Assembly: GCA_905147135.1 (NCBI GenBank)
Contig: LR990050.1
Coordinates: forward strand, 13,762,001-13,826,000
Origin: Blastobasis lacticolella
Taxonomy: Eukaryota > Arthropoda > Insecta > Lepidoptera > Blastobasidae
DNA length: 64,000 bases
Direction: 5' to 3'
Position numbers and translations under genes: made by a program. The notes beneath the pieces are model-generated. The model was not told the DNA's origin. It did no database searches and saw nothing but the letters and a program-made list of their open reading frames with translations. Below are positions 34,010-45,113 of the stretch, piece by piece; positions within the stretch are counted from its first letter, which is position 1, and each line of letters begins with the position of its first letter.

Positions 34010-34430
34010 TTGCTGCTACTGGCTGCTAGTGAATGGGATTCGAGTTTCTGGTTTCACGCAATTTCTTCTAAAATATCAGCACACTACTCGACCGACATTT
34101 AGGCTCGCCACGACCCTGCGTCTTGGTGCGCGATACATTGCTCCGCACTAGTGCCCGTTGATCATTTTAGCCACCATTGCCTGTCCTGCACCAGGCGCGC
34201 CGGACGCTTTCCTCGGCACGTAGATCTGAATGTCACCCACCGTCCCTTTACCTCCGCTGGAACACTGGCGGTGCTGTAGCCGAACGGTTCTCCGTGATGA
34301 CGGTAAAAGGCCTAACGGTAAATAACACTCACCTTGGTATGTCACCATCGACACCCTCGGGCCGTCACATCTTCCAATCGTCAATTCTACCTAAGCTAAA
34401 AGCCATGCGGTGCAGTCAGCCTCCTTTAAT
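34010..34430 (+). pseudogene. LINE-like C-terminal fragment, same family as 44.1 kb, decayed
   Basis: Across several frames it gives GFTQF, then FRLATTLRLGARYIAPH, then HHCLSCTRRAGRFPRHVDLN, then a DDGKRPNG-like trace with several stops, then VTIDTLG. These align in order with FIDPTTLRLAIGLRLGAEVCIEH, HHGLACTSSAGRLSRHAAIN, DDGKRPDG and VETLGPWG at 44.1-44.8 kb. It is heavily mutated, and the middle is missing after RPNG. Confidence 0.65.
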
Positions 34431-35462
34431 GCATATTTCCTAATACTCGGGACCTGAAATTTTTTTCCTATAGGTAGTATAAATACGTGTGTCAAAATTC
34501 AGGAATGGGGAAACACTTATATGGAAATTACGCTATATTAATAACGTACTAACCACTCGGTAGTGAGCGCCATTACCTTGTATAGGCTGACCTAGCAGCT
34601 TAGTTCACAAAGTGACGAACGCAAGAAACCATAAGACCTGCGTGTACAGAAATCTCAATAAGTTATCTATTTATATTTCTATGCCTGCATGTAAGTTCGT
34701 GTTCTTACAAGAGTAACATTAAAGAGAGGGGATAGAATATGAGCAGTCAGACTATATAATTTGGATTGGGAGCTACTTGAGTTGAAATCTATATTCGAAA
34801 GGCATAAAGTCATGCTAAGACAAAAATAAGAGTTTGAATAAACTTTGCTTCTCGAAAACTTAAAATCTTCACAGGTTAGATTAAGTTTTTTTTGTGGTGT
34901 GAAGTTAGTATTGTTTGGTGGGTCCACGAAAAGTTTTTCAGTAGAATAGTAACTATAAATAAAAGCTTATATTCGCCAAGTCCGTAATTCCTGTAAGGCA
35001 TTCAGAACAGCTTCTCTATTTTATACCCTGTGCGGTTACCACCGTAGTTTATTGGGCTCCGATAACCTGGCCACATAAAATGGGGAGAGTTAGAGCGACC
35101 GATATAAGGTCAGCCGGGACGCTTTTGTGTTACGTTTATCTCGTAACTAGGATGAATATATTTTTAACCGAATAACGGGTAAAATATCGTTATCTCTTCG
35201 TTAATAAATTGATTATTAATTTAATCTGCCTGTTTAATTTAATTGTTTATTAGTTTAATTCTTATTATTACATAGTATACAATAAAGTCACTTCCTGCGG
35301 CTGTCTCGTTGTATTTCCGCAGACTTCTAAACTACGCAACGGATATTGATGCGGTTTTCACCATCTTTTAGATATTAGATAATTTCTTTCTAGAAAACTT
35401 AAATAACTATAAATAGTCGAACAGAGTAGAGATAAGTTTTATTTATAAATAGTATTTTATAA
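34431..35462. other. Noncoding, no gene seen
   Basis: AT-rich, no supported frame or clear repeat. Confidence 0.3.
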
Positions 35463-35700
35463 AACTAGCTTTTGTCCGCGACTTTGTACGCGTGGAAATT
35501 CGCGTTACCATTTTAAATGACTTCAGTATTGTATGAATGCTAGTACTACGGGGAGGTTTTAATCTCTCTCATCTCTGGTTTTAGATGGCTTTGGTTGTAT
35601 CCTGGATTTCAAGCTACCAAACTATCAAAATCCGTTCATTAGTTTGATGCGCAAACACACAAACAGCAAACAAAAAAACTTTTTTGCCGTAGTTACGTCT
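35463..35700 (+). repeat. Dispersed repeat family C
   Basis: Begins AACTAGCTTTTGTCCGCGAC then GTACGCGTGGAA, and ends ATCAAAATCCGTTCATTAGT, CGCAAACACACAAACAGC. This head and tail are characteristic of one of the most abundant lepidopteran repeats. Confidence 0.6.
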
Positions 35701-36064
35701 TAGAATACCAACCCGACTATTTCTTCTGAAATATCTTTAATATACAGACAAGACGTTTTTTACAGCTTTATAATAGTAAAGTGCCACGAAAGATTTTATA
35801 ATCTCATGTATAAAGTAAAAATGCCTTACGAGAAATCTAGATGTAGTATGTAGGGGAAGTGAACTATGGCCAAATAACATAATCGGTATAGTATTTAACA
35901 TTTAGCATCCTCAAATACATCCTTGTAGAGAAGGGCATCAAAACCTGACCAGCAATTCTTAAAAAAAAAACAGATGTTTATTTGGCACGTTTTGTATGGG
36001 AAGTGCCCTTAACTATGAACCAATGGAGGAGAGGTATCGTTACAGTATATGGGTTGAACATCTT

Positions 36065-36350
36065 CATCTCTATTCTTATACTGCATGACATCAAAATCGG
36101 ACCTAGCAGTTTCGAGAAAAAAGCATTCATTTGTTATACTTGTGTGACAAGTGCGGTATTCTTTGAAGCAGCAGCGACGTCGTTACGGAATATAGATTGA
36201 GCACCATGAGCTCTGTTCTTGTGCCGCACGACATAAAATCGGATCCGGCAATTTTGAGAATCATGTCACATGTTTGTATGACTGTAAATGTTTTTTTCTC
36301 GAAACTGCCGGGACCGATTTTGATGCCATCTTGTACAAATATGCAGCTGA
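36065..36350. repeat. Inverted repeat pair with a third partial unit
   Basis: GACATCAAAATCGGACC...CAGTTTCGAGAAAAAAGCATT (36088-36130) is repeated in reverse at 36285-36335 (reverse complement GGCATCAAAATCGGTCC...CAGTTTCGAGAAAAAAACATT). A third, direct partial unit lies between them at 36228-36265 (GACATAAAATCGGATCCGGC). The pair can form a stem with a loop of about 150 nt. Confidence 0.6.
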
Positions 36351-36799
36351 GGCACCCTAACCCATAGGTCATCACCGTAATGCTGCTGGTTCATAGATCA
36401 CTTCTACCCAGTCTCCTTTATAGTCGTCTAGCGCTCACTAGACTCATTTGGGGAGATTAGCCAGTGCGTTGAAGCGATGCAGCTGTCTAAACTCCGAATC
36501 AGCTGGACAGTGTAACCGAGCGCTGATTGGGACTGTCATCAATCAGTATGCCGGGTGTGCGCCCTGCGGTGATTAGCATGGCTGGGCTGTGCGCGCACGG
36601 TGGGTACCGTAGCGTGTAGACTCGGTACAGAGTTGGATAGTATGGGCAGGATTGCACTGAGGGAGCTGTAGCAATGAGGAGTAGCGCGCTTAAAGTAATA
36701 CCTGCTGTTTTTAAAGATCCATGTGTACTAACTAGAACATACCGTAGGTTATGGTTAAAGTATGTACTTATAAACAACCAGCTCCAAAATTTTAAATGT

Positions 36800-37290
36800 A
36801 GATGCAGAAGTCTGACAACTCCCTTTTAGCTATGGGTCCACGAATTTTTAATAAAATTCCTGATAACATTAAGAAATCATTGTCATTAGGTGGATTTCAG
36901 CGTAAGCTGAAATTGTTTCTGGCTGGAAAGGCCTATTATTCGGCGAGGGATTTTCTTGATGGATGAACACTAGATACTTGGTATTATACAATTTTAAGTA
37001 TTGACTTTTATTATTATTTTAACATTGAAATTAATTATTGTTAATTATATTTATTAATTTGTAATGAACTGACATTTTTGAATGAGTTGTTGTATTATGG
37101 ATATTTTATTATATTGTGACATTATTACTAGAAATTAATTAATTTATAATTCTAATAATATTTTGACTATTGTTCTATGGTATTTTCAATATTGTAATTA
37201 ACTAGTTTAGTTAATTCTATTTTATAAATTAGTGAAATGAAATGACGATGTATATTTAATACTATGAATAAATGAATATGAATATAAATA
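36800..37290 (+). pseudogene. LINE C-terminus and 3' UTR remnant
   Basis: An open stretch reads LAMGPRIFNKIPDNIKKSLS then GGFQRKLKLFLAGKAYYSAR, ending in a stop at about 36965. This is the typical end of a group of insect LINEs related to jockey/CR1 (FN.LP..IK......FK.KLK.FL..K.YYS). The following AT-rich region ends in an AATAAATGAATATGAATA-type tail. A different family from the remnant at 27.05 kb. Only the last 50 or so codons remain. Confidence 0.6.
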
Positions 37291-37376
37291 TATATAAAAG
37301 TGAGTAGTGTCATACTGCCATTAAACATCCAAGCCAATAAAGAAATCTGATAATTTTGCTTAATTTATTCTCGGTT

Positions 37377-37602
37377 ACATTACATCAACAGCCCATAACG
37401 TTTACTGCCGAACTTGAGCCTCCTACATACGAGTTGAGAGCTATGCCATAATCTCCGCGCTTGGCAATCGCTGTGTTTAAATAACACATAGTAAATGCTC
37501 CTGCCCATTCTGGTCTAAGACATTAGTCGCATTTTACGACCTCCAGTCCAAAGGGTTGGTGCAATTCTACTCTGCCAGACACCACACGGTTACACATTAC
37601 AT
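37377..37602 (+). mobile_element. SINE-like family A, copy 4, with 9-bp target duplication
   Basis: ACATTACAT flanks the element at 37377-37385 and 37594-37602. The body is diverged but collinear with the family: CAGCCCATAACG, ATGCCATAATCTCCGCGCTT, CTGCCCATTC, GACATTAGTCGC, AAGGGTTGGTGC and CACCACACGG. Confidence 0.75.
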
Positions 37603-38299
37603 AAACACTATTACATGTTATAAAACATTTGTGTCATTACCATCACTATTAGGTACAGGACACAAATATCTCCTCACTCCTCGCATTCAATACAAAAACA
37701 TCATAATACCACAGCCCTTTCCCAACCCAATCCCATCACATCCCGCAAAGACACGCCGCAAACAGCGAAAACCGCAAACTGAAGTGGGCGATTACACGCG
37801 CCGCGGCGCCCTCTGCCGCTTTGATTCGCAACCACGAGTGTTATTTTAATTATAAAAAATGACATTATTTACCTTAATTAGCGTTCTCGTTATCGCTAGA
37901 GGGCGCTCGCGGCGCCAAAAGGCGGTAAATTGGCAGCCCACTTTGTATGCGCCATAATTAGGATGCAGTTTTAAAGGTGGAGAGCTCGCGTGTTTGCCAA
38001 CCGCGCTGATGGCTCCGTGAAAGCGCTGCAATTACGTATGTGGCTGAATGGGAGCGGGATCAAGGACCGAATTAGCCAACTCGGGTACGGGTGGGAGCGT
38101 GTGGGATGGCTCGGCGCGGGCTGCGAGACTTTGTCTTAGTGTTATGCCTTTGGAGCTATTTTTGCTTGTTCGGGTTATAATGATTAAGATTCACGGGCAA
38201 AACGGGCTGACTACAGAGATCAAGTGCGGAAAAGAAAGCCCATAAACTTTGGATTTAATCTTTTCAATGTGGATGCGTCTATATGCTACCAAGGCATTT
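37603..38299. other. Noncoding, possible conserved element
   Basis: 37790-38130 is GC-richer (GCGCCGCGGCGCCCTCTGCC, AGAGGGCGCTCGCGGCGCC), with no domain-bearing frame. GGCGCCCTCTGCC and its near reverse complement AGAGGGCGCTCGCG lie 90 bp apart. Confidence 0.3.
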
Positions 38300-38570
38300 A
38301 TCTACTCCTGGGGGCGTACCACAATCTTTTCAAAACAAGGTTAAAATAACCTTGTTTAGAATAAGGTTATTATAATGTTATTGTATTCTTACTTTGATCC
38401 GTACCATGACCTCCTAAAACAAGCTTGAATTGTTGCCACTACAATCTTATCTGACCCAATGACGGCGTCGCTGTTGTTAAGTTTTGTATTGCCGTCAAAT
38501 TTTATTTTAATCAGCAAACACGTAGTTCCGATTTTGGTCACCGGTTTGTGGCACTAACATAGAGAGGTGC
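38300..38570. repeat. Family B, copy 3, with short hairpin
   Basis: Contains GTACCATGACC, CCACTACAATCTTATCTGACC, GACGGCGTCGCTGTTGTTAA and TTCCGATTTTGGTCACCGG, shared with 41160-41295 and 43790-44070. At 38333-38357 the 11-bp arms AAACAAGGTTA and TAACCTTGTTT flank AAA, and a third AAGGTTA follows at once. Confidence 0.5.
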
Positions 38571-39679
38571 ATGAACGAATGTTTTGTGGTTATTTTAGGC
38601 TAGAATCATTCACTCAAACAAGCTTACTTTCTAAACCGTACCATGATCTTTACGTTTTTGTTTGACAGTAGGAAGTTTTGTTTGACATTATTATTGTTTT
38701 TATGTCAAATCCATCAATCTAATAAAAGTCACTTTTTCGTGGTGGATATAATATTGTTTTACGATTTTTAAAGATTTACGACATATATAATACTGTTATG
38801 TTCTCCCAAAAAGCAAGTGAAATGTATTTATTCTCACAAAAGTTTGAAATAACTTAATGCATTGATATTTACGTCTCCAATACTACAACAACGGTAATGA
38901 TTTTTAGACGGCCAACCAATACGAGATATTCGGTATTGTAGAAGCTGTTATCGTTGATATAGCGTGTGAAACACGAGCCCTTCGACGTTGAGAGTCGATG
39001 AGATGTGGGCGACTATACTGAAGAGCTCACACACAACCTATGCGACGGGGCAACTAAAGCCCACACTGGGAGAGTCCTACCAAATCGATTGATTTATCTG
39101 TAGGGCCAAGGACGTGTGCACCTATCTACTAAACCAAGCCAATACCTCATCAGAGTCTAGCTCTTGGCATAATACCATGAACGTAACTTCAATTTGTTTG
39201 TGGCATTGGTTCCCGTAGCAAATTCGGAGATCTTCGTGAGAGAAGATTATGGGCTGAAGGGTGTGGTTTATCCGATTCCGTGGCCAGTCTAGGATTCCCG
39301 TTGCCAGCGAAACGGGATTAAAAGTGTATACAATAAAGTGATGTGTTTCTAAAATGTTTAGAATTTAAAATTACCTATAATTTTTATGTTAGTACGTTAG
39401 TACTAGTTCATAATGTTGTGTACATGTATTTTTAAACATGTGCCCCAGTTCCCTGAATTAAATAATTACGTAAAGTAAAAACATAGTGCTTTTTATTAGC
39501 TGAAAACCCTGAAAAGGTCCTCTAATACTATCACAATAATTATTTCATATTTTAGAATTCCGTAACCAAAAGGTAAAAAGGAATCCTATTACTAAGAGCA
39601 GACATATGCGTTATGTGTATGTTGTCCTAAATGCTTAAGCTATTTTTTATATAGGTACTCGATAACGTAGATAACCTAC
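38571..39679. other. Noncoding, no gene seen
   Basis: AT-rich; a further family B-like piece at about 38630-38720. No gene supported. Confidence 0.3.
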
Positions 39680-40040
39680 GCCCCCCGTACTACATATTAT
39701 AAAACAAAGTCCGACGCTGTGGTCTGTCGGTCTGACTATCTGTTCGTTATATATTCATAAAGTACTGAACGGATTTTCATACGATTTTCAGCAATGGAAG
39801 GAAGAACGAGGAAGGCTTAAGTGTATAATTTGTTAAGAGCCGCCCGTCTTCGCAAGCGCTTCGCACTTACTACCCGTACCCGTACCCAAACCTTAACAAA
39901 TTATACACCTAAACCTTCCACATGAACATGAATCACTCTATCTATTGGTGAAAATCGCATGAAAATCCGTTCAATCGTTTTTTAGTATATCTCGAACCGA
40001 CAGACAGATGCGACGTGGGACTTTGTTTTATAATATACTA
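39680..40040. repeat. Head-to-head inverted pair of family C ends
   Basis: The left part read in reverse gives TGTATAATTTGTTAA...TCGTATGAAAATCCGTTCAG...GACAGACC...GGACTTTGTTTTATAATATG. The right part reads the same blocks forward, ending GGGACTTTGTTTTATAATAT. The arms are about 39696-39838 and 39890-40032, with a CCGTACCCGTACCC-containing centre. Confidence 0.7.
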
Positions 40041-40069
40041 GTGGGCCTTCATTCGCGTGGCGTCCCCCC

Positions 40070-40134
40070 TACCCTAACCTACACTACACCTAGCCTACAC
40101 TTATCCTACATCTACTCTACACCTACCCTACACT
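40070..40134. repeat. Degenerate 11-bp minisatellite
   Basis: About six units of the type TACACTACACC, TAGCCTACACT, TATCCTACATC, TACTCTACACC, TACCCTACACT. The word CCTAA resembles the insect telomere repeat, but the period is 11, not 5. Confidence 0.6.
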
Positions 40135-41159
40135 CAGTGGCTCAGTGACTCAGTTTTTAGACAGGGTAGGCAGAAATATAAAAAGCTTAATAATAACCAA
40201 AAATGCTGCATGTTAATGTTGAATCATAAAGAGTAGATCAAAAAATTTAAATTCTTTAAATTTTTTATAACGGGCGCGACATTCGTTTGATATATTTTCT
40301 ACAATTTCAATAAAAATCAGCCTAAAATTGATTTTTGAGCACCACCCCCACTCCGTTGTCCCCAGTCGACTAGCCAGCGTATATTGGTTTATAGTTTCGG
40401 GATCTGTTGCCTCTCTTTTGAGCCTTTTGCAGGAATGCCATTTCCACCTAACACTGGAAGAGTATCGCTTTCCATGGTATGGCATCGTCTCGCACAGACC
40501 GGCAAATTATGTAGGAAAAAAATGTCATACCCCTGCCACGCACGAGAAGAAGAGGTTGGCCCAAGAAGCGATGGCTTGACTTTTTTAGAAGTTCATGCAT
40601 GTTAGATACCGAAGACCTAACAAAGTGGAAAAGATGAAGTTCCTACTTCTTTTGCACCTTTTGCACCGTTTCTACTTCTTTTTTAAGATTTGCATCCCCC
40701 TAGGAAAGGGGACCCCGGGCCGGGCGGTGCGCAAGAGCACAACCGGGATGAATGTAATGATGATAAAAATGTTCTTAATAACCTAATATTAAATTAAGTA
40801 TTTAAATATGATTGTAGTAAGGAACCCTTCAAATGCCTGTTGTACTCGCCCTTGACCAGTTCTTAAATATATATTGACTGCACTGACATTTTTGCACGCA
40901 AACATTTCCGTTTGACAAGATTTGCAACCGCCCCGTTCCACCCAAGTAAACACTTAAACACGAATACGTATTTAAGTGTTTACAACATTATATTTTGAGG
41001 ATATTACTATGAATAAAATTACATTTTTGTTTAGAAATCTACATTTTAGTATCATTTTCTGCTATGAAGTAGATTTGTGATAAAATTATATTTAAAAATA
41101 AGTTATAAAATCAATCAAAGATCGCAAAATTAATGCGTGATCCGGAGTAAGGTGCGAAA
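40135..41159. other. Noncoding, no gene seen
   Basis: Overlapping frames at 40213-40605 on both strands have no recognisable domain. GTTTACTTGGG/AAGTGTTTAC words near 40950 form a short inverted repeat around AAACACTTAAACACG. Confidence 0.3.
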
Positions 41160-41295
41160 AAGATAATGCTATGTAGAGCTACAAACACAACTGACTCGGT
41201 GATAGCGTCACTGTTGTTGTGATTGACATGACATTACAATATGGCGACACTTAGTTCCAGCTTTCGCTACCGAGTCAGATAAGTTTGTGGCACTG
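41160..41295. repeat. Family B, copy 4
   Basis: GACTCGGTGATAGCGTCACTG, TTGTGATTGACATGACATTAC, ATGGCGACACTTAGTTCCAG and GAGTCAGATAAGTTTGTGGC match the family B core. Confidence 0.6.
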
Positions 41296-42270
41296 TACGA
41301 ACATTATAACGCTGTCTCTTTTTCGCATATATTTACAATAGACAATACATTCGCTCATACCCCTCTCTAAACAATATTATTATAATGTTGTTTTTAAGAG
41401 ATCATGGTACCAATAAATTCTAATAATACTTTGAGCTTGCTAAAAACATGATAGTTTTCCCATAGACCTATAGAGTCATCACTCATAGAGCAAACCGAAG
41501 AGCCGGTATATCGACGTGCCCCAGCAATAATATACATACAGGAGGAAAATGCATGGCTAACGCATAGACGCGTCGGCAAATATTCTACACCAACTACGCT
41601 ATAACCCTTTGATATTCGGTGAAAAACCGACGCGTAAATATTTGTGCCATCACTATAATACCTATCAAGATAAGCATAAACCCCACTTTAATGATGATAT
41701 TGGCAAGCATGTAGATGTAGACATAAGATGGTGGTAGGCTTCCCCTAAAGAAAACTAAAATGTTACTATCTGTTAAGCAATTATTAAGTTATTTACTACG
41801 TAGAAACGTACGCACGTACGTACATCCCTGTTGGTCACCAATAATATTTAGATGCCAAGCAATATGTTTAATTGATTTCGAAATATTGGTTCGCGAATTC
41901 GACGCAGACTTAACCGGTTATAATTATATATTTATTGTTGATTTTTTATGCTACGCAGTGACTAATCAACAGGCAGCCCACCTAACAGTAAGCAGTAAAT
42001 GTCGCCAATAAAATCTATGGTTCATGCATTGCGCAAAAATGGAAAAGCGTAGGTGCCTTTGCACTGAGAGGAATAAAATGAAATGCCTCAGGCCTGTAAT
42101 TGCGATGGCTGGTACCAGAACACGACAATGCAAGCATAATTGTTTGGCGGCAGAAATGGATAAGGCGTTGGTACTCACCCAGGCGGACTCCACAGGCTCG
42201 ATAGTGTCCTAACACATGATAAAACCTGTTGCTTACCTAGGTATTAGCACTATATTTAATCAATCAAATC
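41296..42270. other. Noncoding, no gene seen
   Basis: A small SINE-like remnant at 42145-42190 (GCGGCAGAAATGGATAAGGC) and CGTACG-rich words at 41808-41824. No gene supported. Confidence 0.3.
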
Positions 42271-42271
42271 T

Positions 42272-42860
42272 TTGCTTGGAGCATCGGTGGCCTAGTGGTT
42301 AAGTATCCAACTCGTAAGCGAGAGGTACCGGGTTAAATCCCACTGCCGCCATGTACCCATGCCTCTTTTCTGAGTTATGTACATTTTTTTTATGTCATAC
42401 AGCTGGCAAAAAGGTAAGCGGGCCACCTGATGGAAAGTGGTCACCACTGCCAAGAGTATCGCTAATGCGTTGCCCACCTCTATAACACGTTGCTCTGGCA
42501 GCAAAAATGCAAATGCCCCTCCACTGCCAAAGCTACGGTTCCCCAAATCCCCACCCCATGGAGCACTGGAAACCTTACTCACCGGCAGAAACACAATACT
42601 ATTTAAAAGAGTATTGTTTAGCTGCGGTATTCTGAAAGGTGAGGTACATAGTTGAATACTAACCTATGCTCTTACGGTGAGGGAAAACATCGTAATGAAT
42701 CCTGCACCTCCAGGCGTCTGAATGTGTAACCATAATCCAATCTGGTCCGGTGCCCCAGTTAACAGGGTCACGGAGGGCAGATGCCTGTTGCTCTACCGTA
42801 ATTACTCGATCTACAAAATTCTGGAACATGGTCAAGGCGGACCCCGGGCCAGTACGAAAT
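42272..42860 (+). mobile_element. tRNA-Thr-derived SINE (family T), split by a family D SINE
   Basis: Head: GAGCATCGGTGGCCTAGTGG (A box), CAACTCGTAAGCGAGAGG (loop CTCGTAA), GGTTAAATCCC (weak B box), then CTTTTCTGAGTTATGTACAT. The body resumes after the insert with AGTTGAATACTAACC and GGTGAGGGAAAACATCG and ends GGACCCCGGGCC. Confidence 0.8.
42385..42643 (-). mobile_element. Family D SINE-like insertion nested in family T
   Basis: GTACAT at 42379-42384 is repeated at 42644-42649. On the minus strand the insert ends GACCACTTTCCATCAGGTGG, CCCGCTTACC, GTATGACAT then a run of A, the tail of a widespread lepidopteran repeat. Fragments of the same family lie at 56270-56390 (5' part) and 58472-58640 (3' part), both also on the minus strand. 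Confidence 0.75.
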
Positions 42861-43789
42861 ATTTAAGTGTCTACCTATCGGGCAATTTACGCCCGCATTA
42901 ATTCGGGGCTTGCTTAGCGCCAAAAGCCTACTTTATAATTGTTGACATTACCTCGTAATGAAGTAAAACGATACCATTTCACACTTACGGAACTATAAAA
43001 ATATTCAAGAATTGTTGTAATTACAGGCAATAAAAACCATTAGAAGCTCGAGAAATGTTAATATGTTATAAATTTACATCTTTATTTAAATACTTCATGC
43101 AACTGAGGCCAGATGTATACGTGTATGTATACCAAAATATACAAATATACAACATTATACATTCGTTTACAATAGGTACTTACATAAAAATATAATTTAA
43201 AACCTACACACTTCGGACACACATTATCACTTTCTGACACTCCTTTAATTTCATATCGGCATCACCGATAATTCTAGGTCGCCTACGGAAACTCTGGTAA
43301 AGCATACCCTCGGCCTTCTTTGGGACAATAATATTCCCTTATGAAGAACTCTAAATCTTCAACGCAACGCACAAATTGTACGTACGTTCAAAGCGTGATT
43401 CCATGAGCTATTCTCCTTGGCTAACTGGACGGTCCTCCACGTTCTTTGTTGAACAGACAAATCTGTCGAATTTAACGCGTAAGCTTCTGTGTTTGCATCT
43501 GTTGACGAACTCCGCATCATCTATGTTCGCCGATGGGGTCACATTTCTCATACAATGGCTTTTGACGCTATTTCCTGGTTGAATTTAAAGCCAAAGCTTA
43601 TCAGCTCTACAACCGCGAATTCTTTGGCCATCTATGACAGAACATCACAATTGTTGTAGTATTGGAGACGAAGACATTAAATTAAAACGTTTTAATATTA
43701 CCTTCTCTATAAAAATAAATTATCAAAATTGCAATTCATGAAACATCTGACACAATATAAACAATGCTTTCCGTCAAATGATAGCTAGG
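42861..43789. other. Noncoding, no gene seen
   Basis: AT-rich; the 68-codon frame at 43376-43582 has no recognisable domain. Confidence 0.3.
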
Positions 43790-44070
43790 TGTCACTGTAC
43801 TAGTCAAAGTACTAGAAAAGCGTCGCTGCTTTTGGTAACAAAATTACATTTCAAAATAGTCACACTTAGTTCCGGTTTTGGCCACCGGTTCAGATAAGTT
43901 TGTGATGGCTTTTAGTCTCTGGTTTGAATGAATGATTTGGCTGTGACGTCACAAAACTTCTAACCAAAACAACATTTTTTTTAACATTATTTTCTTTGAT
44001 GTCATGGTACCAATTTGAAAACAAGGTTAAAGTAATCTTGATTGTAAGGCTTGTGGTAGGCCCCCTGAGA
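43790..44070. repeat. Family B, copy 5
   Basis: AAGCGTCGCTGCTTTTGGTAAC, ACACTTAGTTCCGGTTTTGG, CCACCGGTTCAGATAAGTTTG and, further on, GTCATGGTACCAATTTG and AAAACAAGGTTAAAGTAATC. Collinear with 38300-38570 in part. Confidence 0.55.
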
Positions 44071-44093
44071 AGTAATTTCAATTATACCTAAAT

Positions 44094-44816
44094 ATAAAAG
44101 ACCGCGCCAGGCTGGCAGCAGTTGCCAGACCAGAATCCGGGCACTGGCTCCACGCTTACCCATCCCCCAACACCGGCACTTTCATCGACCCGACCACTCT
44201 CCGTCTCGCCATCGGTCTCCGGCTGGGAGCCGAGGTTTGTATCGAGCATAGTTGTGCTTCTTGTGGAGCGAGTGTTGACCGCCTCGGTCACCATGGGCTT
44301 GCCTGTACTTCGAGCGCTGGCCGCCTCTCCCGTCACGCCGCGATCAATGACATCCTGCGACGGTCTCTCGTCAGCGCCAACGTCCCCGCAATCCTGGAAC
44401 CTCAACACATTGCACGGGACGATGGCAAGAGACCTGACGGGATACCATGGAGGATGGGTCGCCCGCTGGTGTGGGACGCCACGTGCGCCGACACACTAGC
44501 TGCGACCTATCTTCCGGCAACCGCTAAACGGGCCGGCGCGGCGGCTGAGATACGAGAGCGCTCGAAGGTGGGCAAGTACAGTTGTCTCGGCGCCCAATAC
44601 GAGTTTGTCGCATTTGGTGTCGAGACACTGGGTCCGTGGGGCCCGGGCGCACACTCGCTCTTCATGGAGCTTGGTAAGCGGCTCAGGGAGGCGACGGGTG
44701 ACCCACGTGCCGGCAGCTTTCTCGCGCAGCGGTTAAGTATCGCCATCCAGCGCGGGAATGCCGCCGCCATGATGGGCACCTTACCGCGTGGCCCTGGTTT
44801 TTTACATCTTTTTTAA
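44094..44816 (+). pseudogene. LINE-like ORF C-terminus with putative restriction-like endonuclease, 5'-truncated
   Basis: One frame is open for about 238 codons to the stop at 44814-44816. In order it carries a LAAVARPESGHWL start, TLRLAIGLRLGAEVC, a Cys/His cluster (CIEHSCASCG...HHGLAC), RLSRHAAINDILRRSL, GKRPDG, GRPLVWDATC, and a conserved end VETLGPWGPG...TGDPRAGSFLAQ...IAIQRGNAA. A Cys-Cys-His-Cys knuckle followed by R-P-D and a distal Asp resembles the restriction-like nuclease at the end of R2-type LINEs; I infer this, and did not confirm it. The RT domain is absent, so this is the 3' part of a retroelement and not a host gene. An AT-rich 3' UTR follows to an AATAAA near 44964. Two other partial copies lie at 10980-11165 (minus) and 34010-34430 (plus). 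Confidence 0.7.
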
Positions 44817-44980
44817 TTTAGTTTAGTTAGATAATAAAATATTTATATCTTATAAGGGTTTAGTTTAGTATATTTTATATGTATTACTGTATATATTTTT
44901 GGTATTTTAGATGTATGTAGGTATTAGTGTATATTGTTATTATAAATGTAAATTATTTTATCAATAAAGTGTTACCTACA
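44817..44980 (+). repeat. 3' UTR of the preceding retroelement
   Basis: AT-rich run directly after the stop, ending TTATCAATAAAGTGTTACC. ACCTAAATATA upstream (about 44085) and ACCTACAAATATA downstream (44977) are similar but not identical, so a target duplication is uncertain. Confidence 0.45.
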
Positions 44981-45101
44981 AATATATCTGTATATTTTTA
45001 TAATTACCAATTTATACCGTAGACTGAATTCTGGACCACCTCTGCTCACGCTCGTCGCTGACTACATTCTATAAATTTTAAGTAAGTATATAAAAATAAC
45101 C

Positions 45102-45113
45102 AATAACCTGGCC
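45102..45113 (+). repeat. Target-site duplication, left copy (Penelope-like insertion)
   Basis: AATAACCTGGCC, identical to 46037-46048. Confidence 0.85.

Noticed and set aside
40213..40605. Overlapping 73-90-codon frames on both strands
   Set aside because: No recognisable motif on either strand, and the frames contradict each other.
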